DNA from: Phocaeicola sartorii JCM 17136 = DSM 21941
GTDB lineage: Bacteria; Bacteroidota; Bacteroidia; Bacteroidales; Bacteroidaceae
Assembly (NCBI RefSeq): GCF_000614185.1
Contig: NZ_BAKM01000042.1
Coordinates: 1 to 34,447 of the forward strand
DNA length: 34,447 nt
Reading direction: 5' to 3'
In this document: in pieces, positions 34,269 through 34,447 of the stretch
Layout: each line of letters opens with the position of its first letter
Numbering within the stretch: position 1 is the first letter of the stretch
Notes under the pieces: model-generated
The model's database searches: none
What the model saw: the letters and a program-made list of their open reading frames with translations, nothing else
Told to the model about the DNA's origin: nothing
Translations under genes and position numbers: made by a program

Positions 34269-34447
34269 TTATGAATCGATATATTGTTTGATTTGTTCCA
34301 TAGGTATTCCTAATTGTTCGGATATCTCATTAATTGATGCTCCATTGTTACAGAGCATCTTAACCATGGAGCGAATCATCTGCTCTTTCTGCTCAATCAT
34401 CTGCTCTTTCTGCTCAATCATCTGCTCTTTCTGCTCAATCACCTGTT
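34269..34447 (-). CDS. C-terminal end of an Rpn/PD-(D/E)XK transposase-like protein (partial)
   Basis: The - strand frame enters from the window edge and ends at TAA 34269-34271. It reads VIEQKEQMIEQKEQMIEQKE, then MIRSMVKMLCNNGASINEIS and EQLGIPMEQIKQYIDS. This tail, a short glutamate/glutamine-rich coiled repeat followed by a small helix-turn-helix-like end, is characteristic of the abundant Rpn-family recombination-promoting nucleases (PDDEXK_2) of Bacteroides. The catalytic domain lies outside the window. The number of heptads is set by a 21-base tandem repeat and may vary between strains. Confidence 0.75.
   Translation of the reverse strand, partial: QVIEQKEQMIEQKEQMIEQKEQMIRSMVKMLCNNGASINEISEQLGIPMEQIKQYIDS
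34375..34447. repeat. 21-bp tandem repeat, three copies plus a partial one
   Basis: ATCATCTGCTCTTTCTGCTCA occurs at 34375-34395, 34396-34416 and 34417-34437, and continues to the window edge. In the partial gene it encodes the heptad IEQKEQM (coiled coil). The copies are identical, so slippage is likely recent. Confidence 0.9.

Noticed and set aside
1..34447. tRNA, rRNA, CRISPR array or integrase gene
   Set aside because: None was recognised on either strand by eye; a small tRNA could be missed, but no clear cloverleaf or CCA-end pattern was noticed.

Overview
The window looks like chromosome of a gut Bacteroidales bacterium, most likely Bacteroides or Phocaeicola. The evidence is a SusC/SusD pair followed by a hybrid two-component regulator, Bacteroides-type promoters (-7 TAnnTTTG), a 'smalltalk' mini-protein, and several secreted glycoside hydrolases with Sec or lipoprotein signals. 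Everything here is read by eye; family names come from recognised motifs, not from searches.

Left block (1-11967, + strand): a polysaccharide utilization locus. It holds SusC, SusD, a GH27 alpha-galactosidase, a DUF6055/HExxH protein and a 1340-residue hybrid two-component regulator. SusC, GH27 and the DUF6055 gene carry four single-base frameshifts between 2920 and 7340. All four look like loss of one base from a 2-3 base run. SusD and the regulator are intact. This is either real decay of the locus or a local sequence-quality artefact.

Middle block (about 12280-24330, - strand): an Rhs polymorphic-toxin locus and the most interesting part of the window. One full-length secreted SpvB/FG-GAP/Rhs protein (1998 aa) is followed downstream by a chain of displaced cassettes made of Rhs C-terminal pieces, toxin tips and immunity genes. 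These are: an unrecognised tip with a double WapI-like candidate immunity protein; a 17-residue fossil of a toxin tail plus immunity gene; an orphan immunity paralogue; a 0.94-kb duplicate of the Rhs C-terminus with a barnase-like tip and a barstar immunity gene; and a decayed Rhs fragment with a PD-(D/E)XK-like nuclease tip and its immunity gene. A 29-bp piece of Rhs core recurs at cassette borders (12314, 15444, 19412), and each displaced unit has its own terminator. The layout suggests a reservoir of tips that can be exchanged onto the one expressed Rhs scaffold by homologous recombination. A 33-bp direct repeat (30/33 identical) lies at the left edge and again over the rubrerythrin stop codon at 26078-26110.

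Right block (24627-34447): a small zinc-finger-like protein, an S24/CI-like regulator, rubrerythrin, a SulP anion transporter, and a two-gene - strand unit of a GH110 alpha-1,3-galactosidase and an NPCBM-containing alpha-galactosidase-like hydrolase. The window ends with an unidentified gene remnant, palindromic repeats and the 3' end of an Rpn/PD-(D/E)XK transposase-like gene. Together with the GH27 gene, the window is rich in enzymes for alpha-galactosyl glycans.
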